NCBI GenBank assembly: GCA_902621205.1
Contig: CACNLH010000001.1
Span: forward strand, 108,592 to 172,591
From: an uncultured Alphaproteobacteria bacterium
GTDB lineage: Bacteria > Pseudomonadota > Alphaproteobacteria > HIMB59
Direction: 5' to 3'
Length of the DNA stretch: 64,000 bases
The translations under genes and the position numbers were made by a program. Below the pieces are notes generated by a model. It made no database searches. It saw nothing but the letters and a program-made list of their open reading frames with translations, and was not told the DNA's origin. This document shows, piece after piece, positions 1 to 10,532 of the stretch. Numbering within the stretch: the stretch's first letter is position 1; each line of letters starts with the position of its first letter.

Positions 1-495
1 ACACTTGCATGTCAAAAACATATAGAAGAGTGTTCGGATGAAATAAATATTTATCCTCTTCCTCATATGAAGGTTTTAAAAGACCTAGTGGTTGATTTAA
101 AAAAAGCATTTGAACAATTTAAATCTATAAAACCATGGTTAAATAAAAAGTCCCCAAATAATAAACGTGAAAACTTACAGTCAGTCGAAGAGAGAGATAA
201 GTTAGATGGTAAATGGGAATGTGTTATGTGTTTCTCATGTAGCACTTCTTGTCCTAGTTATTGGTGGAACGAGGATAAATATTTAGGACCAGCTGTATTG
301 CTTCAAGCAAATCGCTGGATACAAGATAGTAGAGATGAAGAAAAAAAAGAAAGGTTGAATGAATTAGATGATAGTTTTAAACTATATAGATGTCATTCGA
401 TTATGAATTGCACGAACTCTTGTCCGAAAGGATTAAATCCAGCTAAAGCGATAGCTGAAATAAAACATGAAATATCCAAAATGGATAATAAGTGA
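1..495 (+). CDS. sdhB: Succinate dehydrogenase iron-sulfur subunit (C-terminal part)
   Basis: This is the iron-sulfur subunit of respiratory complex II, which passes electrons from the flavoprotein SdhA to the quinone site at the inner membrane. The reading frame is open from base 1, where it reads [11 protein letters not shown], the end of the N-terminal 2Fe-2S domain, so the gene begins outside the window and the ATG at 67 is internal. The C-terminal domain has the cysteine clusters for the 4Fe-4S and 3Fe-4S centres: [29 protein letters not shown]. The family-typical [13 protein letters not shown] is also present. The stop overlaps the GTG start of mdh by 4 nt, indicating translational coupling. 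Confidence 0.97.
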   Translation, partial: TLACQKHIEECSDEINIYPLPHMKVLKDLVVDLKKAFEQFKSIKPWLNKKSPNNKRENLQSVEERDKLDGKWECVMCFSCSTSCPSYWWNEDKYLGPAVLLQANRWIQDSRDEEKKERLNELDDSFKLYRCHSIMNCTNSCPKGLNPAKAIAEIKHEISKMDNK

Positions 496-1436
496 ATAAA
501 ATATCATTAATTGGTGCCGGAAATATTGGAGGCACACTCGCACATTTATTAGCTTTAAAAAAACTCGGTAATATAACACTTATTGATGTTGTCACCGGGA
601 TGCCTCAAGGAAAAGCTTTAGATCTTAGTCAATCATCAGCAGTCGAAGGTTTCACAGGGTCAATAGAGGGTACCAATGATTTTTCAAAAATGAAGGAATC
701 TGACGTTATCATCATAACTGCTGGCTTACCCCGTAAACCTGGAATGAGTAGAGATGATTTACTTGAGATCAATGGAAAAATAATAAAAAAAATTGCACTA
801 GATATAAAAAAATATGCTCCTAAAGCATTTGTTATTTGTATTACAAACCCACTAGATGCGATGGTATACGTTCTCCAGAAATATTCCAAACTACCCAAAA
901 ACATGTGTGTAGGCATGGCGGGAGTATTGGACTCCTCCCGAATGAAATACTTCTTATCTGATGCTTTGAAGGTATCCGTGAATGATGTTGAAACATTTGT
1001 ATTAGGAGGTCATGGAGATGACATGGTGCCTCTAATTAATTACACAACAATAGGAGGTGTCCCTTTAATAGATTTTATAAAGCTTAAAAAATTCCCTTAT
1101 TCAAAAATTGAAAAAATAGTCGATCGAACAAGAATGGGCGGTGGTGAAATCGTGAAGTTATTAAAAAATGGATCAGCTTTCTACGCACCTGCTAGTTCGG
1201 CAATTCAGATGGCAGAGGCTTTTTTATTAAATCAAAAAAAACTTTTACCTTGTGCTGCTTATATCAATGGCCAATATGGCCTTAAAAATATGTATATGGG
1301 AGTTCCTACAATTATTGGAAATAAAGGAATTGAAAAAATAATTGAGGTAAAACTTACAGCTAAAGAGAAATTAATGTTAAAAAAATCTGTCAAATCTGTT
1401 CAGGGTTTAGTATCAGCTGTTGATAAGCTTTTATGA
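492..1436 (+). CDS. mdh: Malate dehydrogenase, NAD-dependent
   Basis: This enzyme oxidises malate to oxaloacetate in the TCA cycle. The 314-residue protein belongs to the LDH-like MDH family. It has the Rossmann loop [10 protein letters not shown] at the N terminus, the substrate loop [21 protein letters not shown], and the catalytic-histidine motif GGHGDDMVP. The start is a GTG overlapping the sdhB stop (GTGA), which fits a polycistronic TCA operon. In many alphaproteobacteria sucC and sucD lie between mdh and sucA. Here sucA follows after about 50 nt, so succinyl-CoA synthetase must be encoded elsewhere or replaced. Confidence 0.97.
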   Translation: MNKISLIGAGNIGGTLAHLLALKKLGNITLIDVVTGMPQGKALDLSQSSAVEGFTGSIEGTNDFSKMKESDVIIITAGLPRKPGMSRDDLLEINGKIIKKIALDIKKYAPKAFVICITNPLDAMVYVLQKYSKLPKNMCVGMAGVLDSSRMKYFLSDALKVSVNDVETFVLGGHGDDMVPLINYTTIGGVPLIDFIKLKKFPYSKIEKIVDRTRMGGGEIVKLLKNGSAFYAPASSAIQMAEAFLLNQKKLLPCAAYINGQYGLKNMYMGVPTIIGNKGIEKIIEVKLTAKEKLMLKKSVKSVQGLVSAVDKLL

Positions 1437-1487
1437 TTAAAAATCAAATGACATCTTTATTAGATAGGCGTATACATAAACCTATTA

Positions 1488-4337
1488 ATGAGATCTTATA
1501 ATTCATTTCTCACAACTAATAATGCCTCTCAAGTAATAGCGATATATAGAGATTTTATTAAAGACCCAAGTCTTGTTGACAAGAGCTGGCATGAATTCTT
1601 TAAAGCTCTCGCTCCTGAGGAAATCTCTATTCTAGCTGACTATCAAAAAATAAATTGGTCACAGACCTCAAGAGACATTGATTTTAATCAGATTTCCCTT
1701 GATCAGGCAATTACTGACTCTCTTCGACTTGTAATGATGATAAGAGCTTACAGAGAGATAGGGCACCTTATAGCTGATCTTGACCCTTTAGGTTTAATGG
1801 CAAAGAACAATCCATCAGGTTTAGATCCCGAGTATTACGGTTTTCAAAAAAAAGATTATGATCGAAAAATTATTCTATTTGGATATTTAGGATTTCAGAA
1901 AGCTACTGTACGTGAAGTTTTTGAAAAACTTCAAAGCATCTATTCTGGCACCTTGGCAATTGAATACAAACATATTCAGTCTGCCGAAGAATACAAATGG
2001 CTGAAGGATAGAATAGAAGAAAAAAAAGATATGCAATTAACCCCTAAGGGTAAAAGGACAATCTTGGAGAGATTAATTACAGCAGAATATTTTGAAAAGT
2101 TTCTAGATACAAAGTACAGAGGTACCAAAAGATTTGGACTTGAAGGAGCTGAGTCTACAATACCAGCGCTTGAACAGATTTTAAAAAGATCCTCAGAATA
2201 TGGTGTAGAAGATTTTTCCTTTGCATGCGCCCACAGAGGAAGACTAAATATATTAGCTAACATAGTAAAAAAACCTCATGTTCAAATTTTTGGAGAATTT
2301 ATCCATGGAGGCGAGAATGCCCTCAGTGACCAGGGGTCTGGTGATGTTAAATATCATTTAGGTGCAAGCTCTGATAGAAGTTTTGCAGGTAAGATTATTC
2401 ATGTGAGTATGGCAGCTAATCCCTCTCACTTAGAAGCGGTAAATCCAGTTGTAGCCGGCAAAATAAGAGCTAAACAAACAATCATTCAAGACAAAAATAA
2501 TACAAAAGTTTCAGGTCTACTAATTCATGGAGACGCAGCAATTGCTGGACAAGGTATTGTTGCTGAAACCTTTACTATGTCACAATTAAACGGCTACAGA
2601 ATTGGCGGACTAATTCACTTTATTATTAATAATCAAATTGGATTTACAACTAGTCCTCAATATAGCCGATCTGCGCCTTACTCTTCAGAGATAGGAAAAA
2701 TTGTTCAATCCCCAATATTTCATGTAAATGGAGATGACCCAGAGGCTGTTGTTTTAGCCTCAAGAGCTGCAACAGAATTTAGAAACACATTCAAAAAAGA
2801 TACACTTGTCGATATGTTTTGTTACAGAAAACATGGACATAACGAGGGTGACGAGCCCTCTTTCACTCAACCATTGATGTATCAAACTATAAAAAAGAAA
2901 AAAACAGTTGCCAGTATTTATGCAGATAAACTTATAAGCCAAGAAGTAGTAAATACAAAACAGGTAGACTTCATCAAAGATAGAATATGGTCTGATCTCG
3001 AGAAGAAATTTGAAAAAGCAAAAAACTATAAATTAAAAACAAAATCTTGGATGGGTGGACAATGGAGTGGATTAAGTCTTGCACCAAAAGATCCACTTAG
3101 AAGAGGTAGAACAGCTGAGTCAGAAAAATCCTTAAAGGAAATTGGCACAAAAATTTCACAAACACCTAAAGGATTTAATCTTCATCCGAAATTAGAAAAA
3201 TTTAATAAATCTCGATTAACTTCAATAAAATCAGGAAAGAATATTGACTGGTCTTTTGCTGAGGCTTTAGCATTTGGAGCATTGTTAAAGGAAGGGTATA
3301 GAGTGAGACTTGCAGGTCAAGATTCTGGAAGGGGAACTTTCAGTCAGAGACACTCAGTTTTTTATGATCAAAAATCAGAAGAGAGATATATTCCACTCAA
3401 TCACATTGCTAAAAATCAAAAACAGTTTGAAGTAATTGATAGTTTTCTCTCTGAATTAGGTGTCCTAGGTTTTGAATATGGGTACTCATTAGCAGACCCA
3501 AATACTTTGGTTTTATGGGAGGCCCAATTTGGAGATTTTGCTAATGGTGCCCAAATTATTATTGACCAGTTTATTGCTTCAAGTGAGAGAAAATGGATGC
3601 AAATGAGTGGATTAGTCATGTTATTACCTCATGGTCATGAGGGTATGGGTCCTGAACACTCCAGTGCAAGAATTGAAAGATTTCTTCAAATGGCAGCAGA
3701 AGATAACGTTCAGATTGTAAACTGCACCACTCCTGCGAGCTACTTTCATGCTTTGAGAAGGCAAATACATAGAAATTTTAGAAAACCACTAATAGTATTT
3801 ACTCCTAAATCCACACTGCGCCACCCAAATAATGTATCATCTATAAGTGAATTTACTGGACGCTCATCTTTTCATCGCCTTATTGAAGATGAAATCAAAA
3901 ACCCAAAAAGGATAATTTTTTGCTCTGGAAAAATATTTTATGAATTAGATGATTTTAGAACAAAGAATAATATTAAAGATGTAAAAATAGTTCGTATTGA
4001 GCAAATTTATCCATTTCCATTTGATGCCATAGGAGATGTTATATTAAAACATAAAGAAAGTGAGATTTTATGGGTTCAAGAGGAGCCAAAAAATATGGGA
4101 GCATGGAGTTTTGTTAAAAGTCGTATTAGACATGTTTTAGTAAAAAATAACTTAACCAAAAAAGTTCATTATGTTGGAAGACGCCCTGCAGCAGCTCCTG
4201 CTACAGGTATATCAAAAAGACATAATACTAATCAGCAATTAATCAAAGAATTAGCTCTTAAATCATCACTAAAACGTGTTATAAAAGAAAGAAGTGGTGT
4301 CAGTTTTATGAAATTTAAAAACTTACCTAAAGAGTAA
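1488..4337 (+). CDS. sucA: 2-oxoglutarate dehydrogenase E1 component
   Basis: This is the thiamine-diphosphate-dependent E1 subunit, which decarboxylates 2-oxoglutarate and transfers succinyl to the lipoyl arm of SucB. It has 949 residues, normal for the family. The N-terminal segment [19 protein letters not shown] matches the short E1o N-terminal domain. The ThDP region contains [15 protein letters not shown] and [10 protein letters not shown], followed by [16 protein letters not shown] and, in the C-terminal half, [22 protein letters not shown] 1488 follows a 51-nt gap after mdh. The TAA overlaps the ATG of sucB by one base, so E1 and E2 are translationally coupled. Confidence 0.97.
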   Translation: MRSYNSFLTTNNASQVIAIYRDFIKDPSLVDKSWHEFFKALAPEEISILADYQKINWSQTSRDIDFNQISLDQAITDSLRLVMMIRAYREIGHLIADLDPLGLMAKNNPSGLDPEYYGFQKKDYDRKIILFGYLGFQKATVREVFEKLQSIYSGTLAIEYKHIQSAEEYKWLKDRIEEKKDMQLTPKGKRTILERLITAEYFEKFLDTKYRGTKRFGLEGAESTIPALEQILKRSSEYGVEDFSFACAHRGRLNILANIVKKPHVQIFGEFIHGGENALSDQGSGDVKYHLGASSDRSFAGKIIHVSMAANPSHLEAVNPVVAGKIRAKQTIIQDKNNTKVSGLLIHGDAAIAGQGIVAETFTMSQLNGYRIGGLIHFIINNQIGFTTSPQYSRSAPYSSEIGKIVQSPIFHVNGDDPEAVVLASRAATEFRNTFKKDTLVDMFCYRKHGHNEGDEPSFTQPLMYQTIKKKKTVASIYADKLISQEVVNTKQVDFIKDRIWSDLEKKFEKAKNYKLKTKSWMGGQWSGLSLAPKDPLRRGRTAESEKSLKEIGTKISQTPKGFNLHPKLEKFNKSRLTSIKSGKNIDWSFAEALAFGALLKEGYRVRLAGQDSGRGTFSQRHSVFYDQKSEERYIPLNHIAKNQKQFEVIDSFLSELGVLGFEYGYSLADPNTLVLWEAQFGDFANGAQIIIDQFIASSERKWMQMSGLVMLLPHGHEGMGPEHSSARIERFLQMAAEDNVQIVNCTTPASYFHALRRQIHRNFRKPLIVFTPKSTLRHPNNVSSISEFTGRSSFHRLIEDEIKNPKRIIFCSGKIFYELDDFRTKNNIKDVKIVRIEQIYPFPFDAIGDVILKHKESEILWVQEEPKNMGAWSFVKSRIRHVLVKNNLTKKVHYVGRRPAAAPATGISKRHNTNQQLIKELALKSSLKRVIKERSGVSFMKFKNLPKE

Positions 4338-5422
4338 TGAAAAACATAACAGTACCTGAACTTGGAGAGTCGATCATTGAAGGCACGCTTACATCTTGGT
4401 TGGTCAAAGAGGGAGATAGCTTTGAGTCTGGCGACAATTTAGCTGAAATTGAAACAGAGAAAATCACAATTGAAATTCCTGCTCAAACCTCTGGAAAATT
4501 AACAAAGATAATAACCCCAGAGGGATCTACTGTGAATGTTGGTCAATCTATTGCTGAAATATCAGAAAATATGACTACTGAACAAAAGCCCAAACCAGAG
4601 ACAAGTCAAATCAAAGAAATAAATGAAGAAAAACAAACAATTGACCCATCCAATGTCTCTAAAGTTAGCGAAAATCAAACAAAAACTCTAGCTAAGGTAG
4701 TTGATCTCCCAAACTTCGACAAAGACGACTCTACGTTAGATGAAAAAACTATCCCAATGTCAAAGTTAAGGCAAACAATTGCCAGAAGGTTAAAAGAAGC
4801 TCAAAATACAGCTGCCATTCTCACAACATTTAACGAAGTCGATATGTCAGCAATTATGTCTCTTAGAAAAAAAGAACAAACAAGTTTTCAAAAAAAATAT
4901 GGTGTGAAACTTGGCATTATGTCTTTTTTTGTTAAAGCCTGCACAGAAGTTTTAAAAGAAATACCAGAGATTAATTCAGAAATTCACGAAGATAAAATAA
5001 TTTATAAAAACTACTTTGATATAGGTATTGCAATTGGATCTGAAAAAGGGCTTGTTGTTCCAATAATTAGAAATGCTGGAGATTTATCAAATGCAGACAT
5101 TGAAAAGTATATTATTGAATTATCTGAGAAAGCAAATTCAAATAAACTTTCTATGAGTGATTTATCAGGAGGAACATTCTCAATTACAAATGGAGGAATA
5201 TATGGTTCTATGATGAGCACCCCGATTATCAACCCACCTCAAAGTGCTATATTGGGTATGCACTCAATAATTGATAGACCTATCGCTGTAAAAAAGAAGA
5301 TTGTTATAAAACCAATGATGTATATTGCATTAAGTTATGACCACAGATTGATAGACGGTAAACAAGCGGTAACTTTTTTAGTTAGACTGAAAGAGTTGTT
5401 AGAAAATCCAAAAATTATTTAA
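4337..5422 (+). CDS. sucB: Dihydrolipoyl succinyltransferase (E2 of 2-oxoglutarate dehydrogenase), lacking a visible E3-binding domain
   Basis: E2 core of the 2-oxoglutarate dehydrogenase complex. Residues 1-76 form one lipoyl domain, with the lipoylated lysine in [11 protein letters not shown]. Residues from about 140 to the end form the catalytic domain, beginning [19 protein letters not shown] and ending with the active-site motif SYDHRLIDG. The family normally has a peripheral subunit-binding domain of about 35 residues in between. Here the ~65-residue linker is a K/E/Q/S-rich stretch with no recognisable SPxxRxxAxExGxD or GTGxxGRI signature. The total of 361 residues is short for SucB, usually about 400. 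No lpd gene follows. Confidence 0.95.
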   Translation: MKNITVPELGESIIEGTLTSWLVKEGDSFESGDNLAEIETEKITIEIPAQTSGKLTKIITPEGSTVNVGQSIAEISENMTTEQKPKPETSQIKEINEEKQTIDPSNVSKVSENQTKTLAKVVDLPNFDKDDSTLDEKTIPMSKLRQTIARRLKEAQNTAAILTTFNEVDMSAIMSLRKKEQTSFQKKYGVKLGIMSFFVKACTEVLKEIPEINSEIHEDKIIYKNYFDIGIAIGSEKGLVVPIIRNAGDLSNADIEKYIIELSEKANSNKLSMSDLSGGTFSITNGGIYGSMMSTPIINPPQSAILGMHSIIDRPIAVKKKIVIKPMMYIALSYDHRLIDGKQAVTFLVRLKELLENPKII

Positions 5423-8052
5423 TTTTTAAGAATATTTTTTAAAACAAAATTTAATATACCGTCAGCTTTATAATATTGTAGCTCATTGATAGTATCTATT
5501 CTTAAAATACAATCTATTTTTATTTTCCTTACATTGCTTTGAATAATGACTTCTAATTCTTGTAAAGGTTTTAGGTCTTCAGTGAGTCTGATATTTATTA
5601 AATCGGACGATTGAATATTTAAATCACTCAGTGTGTGACTTTTGAGTTGAATAGGCAGAACTCCCATTCCAACTAAATTTGATCGGTGTATTCTTTCAAA
5701 ACTTTCAGCAATAACCGCCTTAACACCTAATAACTTCGTACCTTTTGCAGCCCAATCACGCGATGATCCAGTTCCGTACTCTTCTCCTGCAAAAACTACA
5801 ACATTTTCAGACCTTTTTGCATACTCCATAGCAACATCATAAACACTCATTTTTTTCTTATCAGGTTCTAAAATTGAGTATCCGCCCTCAACGTTTGATA
5901 GCAGTTGGTTTTTAATTCTTATATTTGCAAAAGTACCTCTGACCATTACTTCATGATTGCCCCTTCTAGCACCATATGAATTAAAATCATTTTGACGTAT
6001 TTGCCGTTCCATGAAGTAGTTGCCAGCAGGACTATCAACTTTAATAGCCCCTGCAGGTGAAATGTGATCTGTGGTAACACTATTGCCTAGAAGTAATAAA
6101 GGTCTTGCATTCTCAATTGGCTTAATCTGTTTATCATCATTAGATTGATTATCAAAAAAAGGAGGTTTTTGTACGTAAGTTGATGAAGAATTCCAATTAT
6201 ACAGGTCTCCTGTAGAAGTATTGATTTTTTGCCATTCTTTTGGCCCATCTAAAGCATTAGAGTATTGTTTTTTAAACATTTCAGGTGATACATTTTTTTC
6301 AACAACATTTCGGATTTCGCTATTTTCAGGCCAAATGTCTTTTAAAAATACTTCATTACCATCTGTGTCAACACCAATTGGATCACTTATTAAATTTATA
6401 CGAACAGACCCTGCTAAAGCATATGCTACAACTAAAGGTGGTGAGGCAAGATAATTAGCTTTTACGTGTGGATTAACTCTGCCTTCAAAATTTCTATTAC
6501 CTGAAAGTACAGAAGCAACTGTTAAATCATTTTTTGAGATACACTCGGCAATATCTTTATCAAGTGGCCCTGAGTTTCCTATACACGTAGTACATCCATA
6601 ACCAACTAGATGAAAACCAAGTTGGTCTAAATATTTATTCAAACCCGATTTAGCCAAATAATCAGTAACAACTTTTGAACCTGGTGCTAAAGAAGTCTTA
6701 ACCCAAGGTTTTACTTGTAGACCTAATTTACAAGCCTTTTTTGCGACTAAGCCTGCTGCAACTAAAACATCTGGATTAGAGGTATTAGTACATGAAGTAA
6801 TAGCAGCAATTACGACGTTACCGTCTTGCATTTTATAATTGTGATTTTTAATTTCTTTTTCAATAGATTTGTTTTTTGAAAATTCTTTAAAATTTAAATT
6901 CACGCTTTCAAGATTAATTCTATCTTGAGGTCTTTTAGGCCCTGCTAATGATGCTTGAACATTTTCTAGTTTTAAATGAACGGTATCATTATAATTACAT
7001 GTGTCACCCGCCCACAAACCTTGAATTCTATTATATTTTTCAACAGTATTTATCAGATCGGAGCCTCTAGATGTCAACTTCAAGTATTTGATAGTTTCTT
7101 CATCAACTGCAAAAAAACCACAAGTTGCTCCATATTCTGGAGCCATGTTGGAAATAGTTGCTCTGTCTGCGAGTGATAAATTCTTTAAACCATCACCGTA
7201 AAATTCAACAAATTTTCCAACCACTCCTTTTTTTCGAAGCATTTGTACAATTGTTAAAACTAGATCTGTTGCTGTAACGCCCTCTTTCATTTTCCCCGAT
7301 ACTTCAAAACCAACAACTTCTGGCAAAAGCATTGATACAGATTGGCCAAGCATAGCAGCCTCAGCTTCAATTCCTCCTACTCCCCAACCTAGAACACCAA
7401 GGGCATTTACCATTGTCGTATGACTGTCTGTTCCAACTAATGTGTCAGGGTATAATAAATCTTTGTCACCAAGTTCCTTGCTCCAGACTACTTGAGCTAA
7501 ATACTCTAAATTTACTTGATGGCATATTCCTGTGCCAGGAGGAATAACCCTAAAATTTTTAAAAGCTTGTTGTCCCCATTTCAAAAACTCATACCTCTCT
7601 GCATTTCTTCCAAATTCCATATCTACATTTTTTTGAAATGCATTTGGGCTAGCAAAATAATCAACCATAACAGAATGATCTATTACTAAATCAACTTGGG
7701 ACATAGGATTAACTTTTGATGCATTACCACCTCTTTTTGAAACAGCATCACGCATTGCTGCTAAATCTGCAACAGCAGGCACGCCAGTAAAGTCTTGCAT
7801 TAACACTCTTGAAGGAAGAAAAAATATTTCATGTTTTTTCTCAGGATTTTCTAATACATTTTCGATAAGGTCTTTATTTACATCTTTGCCATCTTCTAAT
7901 CTAAGTAAATTTTCAATGAGTATCTTTTTTGATTTAGGTACATTTTTTATTTTAGGAAAATTATCCTCCAATTTAGATAGGTTATAGAAAATGTATTTTT
8001 TTCCATTATTTGAGAATTGATCAAGTGTTTTAAAACTATCTATTGACAACAT
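5419..8052 (-). CDS. acnA: Aconitate hydratase A
   Basis: It isomerises citrate to isocitrate in the TCA cycle with a 4Fe-4S cluster. The 877-residue protein has the AcnA/IRP1 layout. [16 protein letters not shown] and [14 protein letters not shown] carry the three cluster cysteines. [24 protein letters not shown] lies in the N-terminal half. The swivel domain has [16 protein letters not shown] near the C terminus. The stop codon overlaps that of convergent sucB (5419-5422). It lies downstream of lysR on the same strand, 53 nt away, with a perfect 11-bp inverted repeat in between that may serve in control. Confidence 0.97.
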   Translation of the reverse strand: MLSIDSFKTLDQFSNNGKKYIFYNLSKLEDNFPKIKNVPKSKKILIENLLRLEDGKDVNKDLIENVLENPEKKHEIFFLPSRVLMQDFTGVPAVADLAAMRDAVSKRGGNASKVNPMSQVDLVIDHSVMVDYFASPNAFQKNVDMEFGRNAERYEFLKWGQQAFKNFRVIPPGTGICHQVNLEYLAQVVWSKELGDKDLLYPDTLVGTDSHTTMVNALGVLGWGVGGIEAEAAMLGQSVSMLLPEVVGFEVSGKMKEGVTATDLVLTIVQMLRKKGVVGKFVEFYGDGLKNLSLADRATISNMAPEYGATCGFFAVDEETIKYLKLTSRGSDLINTVEKYNRIQGLWAGDTCNYNDTVHLKLENVQASLAGPKRPQDRINLESVNLNFKEFSKNKSIEKEIKNHNYKMQDGNVVIAAITSCTNTSNPDVLVAAGLVAKKACKLGLQVKPWVKTSLAPGSKVVTDYLAKSGLNKYLDQLGFHLVGYGCTTCIGNSGPLDKDIAECISKNDLTVASVLSGNRNFEGRVNPHVKANYLASPPLVVAYALAGSVRINLISDPIGVDTDGNEVFLKDIWPENSEIRNVVEKNVSPEMFKKQYSNALDGPKEWQKINTSTGDLYNWNSSSTYVQKPPFFDNQSNDDKQIKPIENARPLLLLGNSVTTDHISPAGAIKVDSPAGNYFMERQIRQNDFNSYGARRGNHEVMVRGTFANIRIKNQLLSNVEGGYSILEPDKKKMSVYDVAMEYAKRSENVVVFAGEEYGTGSSRDWAAKGTKLLGVKAVIAESFERIHRSNLVGMGVLPIQLKSHTLSDLNIQSSDLINIRLTEDLKPLQELEVIIQSNVRKIKIDCILRIDTINELQYYKADGILNFVLKNILKN

Positions 8053-8067
8053 AATTTTATTATAAAC

Positions 8068-8106
8068 ATTAATTAGTAAATTTATTTATGCATTATACTA
8101 ATTAAT
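8068..8106. promoter_or_regulatory. Perfect 11-bp inverted repeat between lysR and acnA
   Basis: ATTAATTAGTA at 8068-8078 is exactly repeated in reverse complement at 8096-8106, with a 17-nt spacer. The right arm touches the lysR stop codon. It could be a binding site for the neighbouring LysR-type regulator in front of acnA, or a weak AT-only hairpin acting as attenuator or terminator. The sequence shows the symmetry only. Confidence 0.5.
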
Positions 8107-8996
8107 TATTTTTTGAATTTTTCTTTTAAAAGGTCATATAATTTTTGCGAGTCGTAGCTTAAATCTCTTCCAGATCTTTTTATTAATCCAATTGTCCTAG
8201 TTACAGAGGGATCAATTAAAGGCCTATATGACAGAGAAGAATAATCCTTTGAAATAGCCAATTTTGGGGCAAGAGTTATTCCAAGACCTTGCTCAACCAT
8301 ATTTAATGCAGTTGGTATGTGCCTTACTTCATACGCCCAATCGATATCTTCTTCTTGGAGCGCAAGTGCATTCTCAATATAAATTCTACTCCCAGAACCT
8401 TTCCATATTGAAATAAAATTCCTACCTTTAATTTCAGATATCTTTATTTTTCTTTTTTTCTCTAACTTATCTCCTTTTGGAAATACAACGACGTAATCTT
8501 CCACAAATAAATTTTCGAAGCTAATTCCAGGTTCTTGTTTACCAGTAAAATTTATACCAAAATCACATTCTCCTCCCAAAACACTATCAACAACATTATT
8601 AGATGATCTTTCAATGATTTGAACTTTACACCTTGGTTCAATTTCTTTGAATTGTTTAAGTGATGAAAATAAAATATTTCTTAGCGCCGAGTGAACCACC
8701 CCAATTTTAATTATTGAGGGAAAACTATATTTTTCATTCAGAGTTTTTGTTGCTGTTTTGACTGCCTCTATTATTCCTCTTGCCCGATCATAAAAATTTC
8801 TCCCAGAATATGAAAGCTGAACTTTTCTAGTGGTCCTATCAAAAAGAGTAGTTCCTAATTCGTGCTCTAACTTTTGAATTCTTCTTGAGAGAGCGGGTTG
8901 AGATAAATTTAAATTATTTGCAGCTTTAGCAAAAGAGTTAGTCTCAGTTAATTCAATAAATGCTTCTATATCACCAATTTCAATATTAATGCGCAT
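8106..8996 (-). CDS. LysR-family transcriptional regulator
   Basis: The 296-residue protein has the standard LTTR architecture. A winged helix-turn-helix at residues ~8-66 includes FAKAANNLNLSQPALSRRIQ and LGTTLFDRTTRKVQLS. It is followed by a linker helix and a two-lobed periplasmic-binding-like effector domain, for example GECDFGINFTG and MVEQGLGITLAPKLAI. It lies between glpK (24 nt upstream) and acnA (53 nt downstream) on the same strand, so it may be co-transcribed with glpDK. Candidate targets are the glycerol genes or acnA. The effector cannot be told from sequence. Confidence 0.93.
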   Translation of the reverse strand: MRINIEIGDIEAFIELTETNSFAKAANNLNLSQPALSRRIQKLEHELGTTLFDRTTRKVQLSYSGRNFYDRARGIIEAVKTATKTLNEKYSFPSIIKIGVVHSALRNILFSSLKQFKEIEPRCKVQIIERSSNNVVDSVLGGECDFGINFTGKQEPGISFENLFVEDYVVVFPKGDKLEKKRKIKISEIKGRNFISIWKGSGSRIYIENALALQEEDIDWAYEVRHIPTALNMVEQGLGITLAPKLAISKDYSSLSYRPLIDPSVTRTIGLIKRSGRDLSYDSQKLYDLLKEKFKK

Positions 8997-9020
8997 ATAA
9001 CATAAATATCAAAATTTTTT

Positions 9021-10514
9021 TTATTTTCTATTCTTTTTTGTTGTTGTTTTCTTTACTGCTTTTAACCACCCTTCGTAAAGATATTTTACTTCTTTCTTGT
9101 GAAGTTTTGGTTTAAATATTTTATCACTTTGCCATTTTTTTGAGATTTCCTCAGTATTTTTAATAAATCCTGAAGAAAGTCCAGCTAGATAGGCTGCCCC
9201 TAATGCAGTTGTTTCTGTTACTTTTGGCCTATCACAATTTAAAATTAAAATATTTGACAAAAATTGTAGGAAATCTTCATTTGCTACCATTCCACCATCG
9301 ACTTTAAGTTGTTTAATGGGAACACCACTATCTTTCTGCATGGCAATGACCAAGTCTTTAGTTTGGTATGCAACACTATCTATAGCGGCTTTGACAAACT
9401 CTGCTATTCCAGTATTTCTTGTCATTCCAAAAATTGCTCCTCTGGCTTCCCCATCCCAATAAGGAGCCCCTAACCCAACAAAAGCTGGAACAAAATAAAT
9501 TTTTTGACTTTGATCACTCTTTGAATAAAAAATCTCTGTCTCTTGTGCTGTTTTTATAACTTTAAGTGAATCTCTTAACCACTGAACAGCAGCTCCAGCA
9601 ATGAAGATAGAACCTTCTAAGGCATAAGTGGTCTTATTATTAATTTTATATGCAATAGTCGTAAGCAAATTATTTTTTGATATTTTAAGTTTTTGTCCAA
9701 TATTCATGATCATAAAACAACCAGTCCCATATGTAGACTTAATAGATCCTGGCTTAAAACAGGCCTGTCCAATTGTTGCTGCTTGTTGGTCACCAGCCAT
9801 ACCTCCTATTTTGATCTTATCTCCAAAAAGAGTTGTGTACCCAAAATCATCTGCACTATCTTTTACATCGGGAAGAATTTTATAAGGGATATTAAAAATT
9901 TTTAGTAATTCCTTTGACCAACAGTTTTTCTTGATGTCATATAACATGGTTCTTGAAGCATTCGTGGCCTCAGTAAAAAAAGACCTTCCCTCTGTTAATT
10001 TCCACAGAAGCCATGTATCAATTGTCCCAAATAAAAGCCTATCTTCTTTTAACAGTTTTTTTGATGACTCTATATTGTCAAGTATCCATTTAATTTTAGT
10101 TGCTGAAAAATATGCATCAATTACAAGACCAGTAATTTTTTGTATTTTTTTTGCAAATCCTTTCCTAGTTAAATCTTTGCAATAATTTACTGTTCTTCTA
10201 TCTTGCCAAACAATAGCTTTGTAAATAGGCTTACCTGTTTGTTTGTCCCAAATGACTACAGTTTCTCTTTGATTAGTTATTCCTATACCTAATATTTGGC
10301 TGGAATTAACTTTTGCTTTTTTAATTGCATTTTGTGTCGTTTGTAAAACAGAATTAAATATCTCTTGAGGATCGTGTTCTACACACCCATCTTTTGGAAA
10401 GTATTGTTTAAATTCCAATTGATCACTAGAAACAATTTCAAAATTATCATCAAAAATTATCGAACGTGTAGAAGTCGTTCCTTGATCAATTGATAAAATA
10501 AATTTTTCCACCAA
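9021..10514 (-). CDS. glpK: Glycerol kinase
   Basis: It phosphorylates glycerol to sn-glycerol 3-phosphate with ATP. The 497-residue FGGY-family protein begins with the ATPase motif SIDQGTTSTRSIIFD. It contains WQDRRT, the GMAGDQQAATIGQACF region and STYGTGCFM, then the C-terminal FGGY signature region around GGMVANEDFLQFLSNIL. Length is normal. It sits 18 nt downstream of glpD on the same strand, together giving the classic uptake-to-dihydroxyacetone-phosphate route. No glpF transporter is visible in this window. Confidence 0.96.
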   Translation of the reverse strand: MVEKFILSIDQGTTSTRSIIFDDNFEIVSSDQLEFKQYFPKDGCVEHDPQEIFNSVLQTTQNAIKKAKVNSSQILGIGITNQRETVVIWDKQTGKPIYKAIVWQDRRTVNYCKDLTRKGFAKKIQKITGLVIDAYFSATKIKWILDNIESSKKLLKEDRLLFGTIDTWLLWKLTEGRSFFTEATNASRTMLYDIKKNCWSKELLKIFNIPYKILPDVKDSADDFGYTTLFGDKIKIGGMAGDQQAATIGQACFKPGSIKSTYGTGCFMIMNIGQKLKISKNNLLTTIAYKINNKTTYALEGSIFIAGAAVQWLRDSLKVIKTAQETEIFYSKSDQSQKIYFVPAFVGLGAPYWDGEARGAIFGMTRNTGIAEFVKAAIDSVAYQTKDLVIAMQKDSGVPIKQLKVDGGMVANEDFLQFLSNILILNCDRPKVTETTALGAAYLAGLSSGFIKNTEEISKKWQSDKIFKPKLHKKEVKYLYEGWLKAVKKTTTKKNRK

Positions 10515-10532
10515 TTTATAATATCATAAGTA

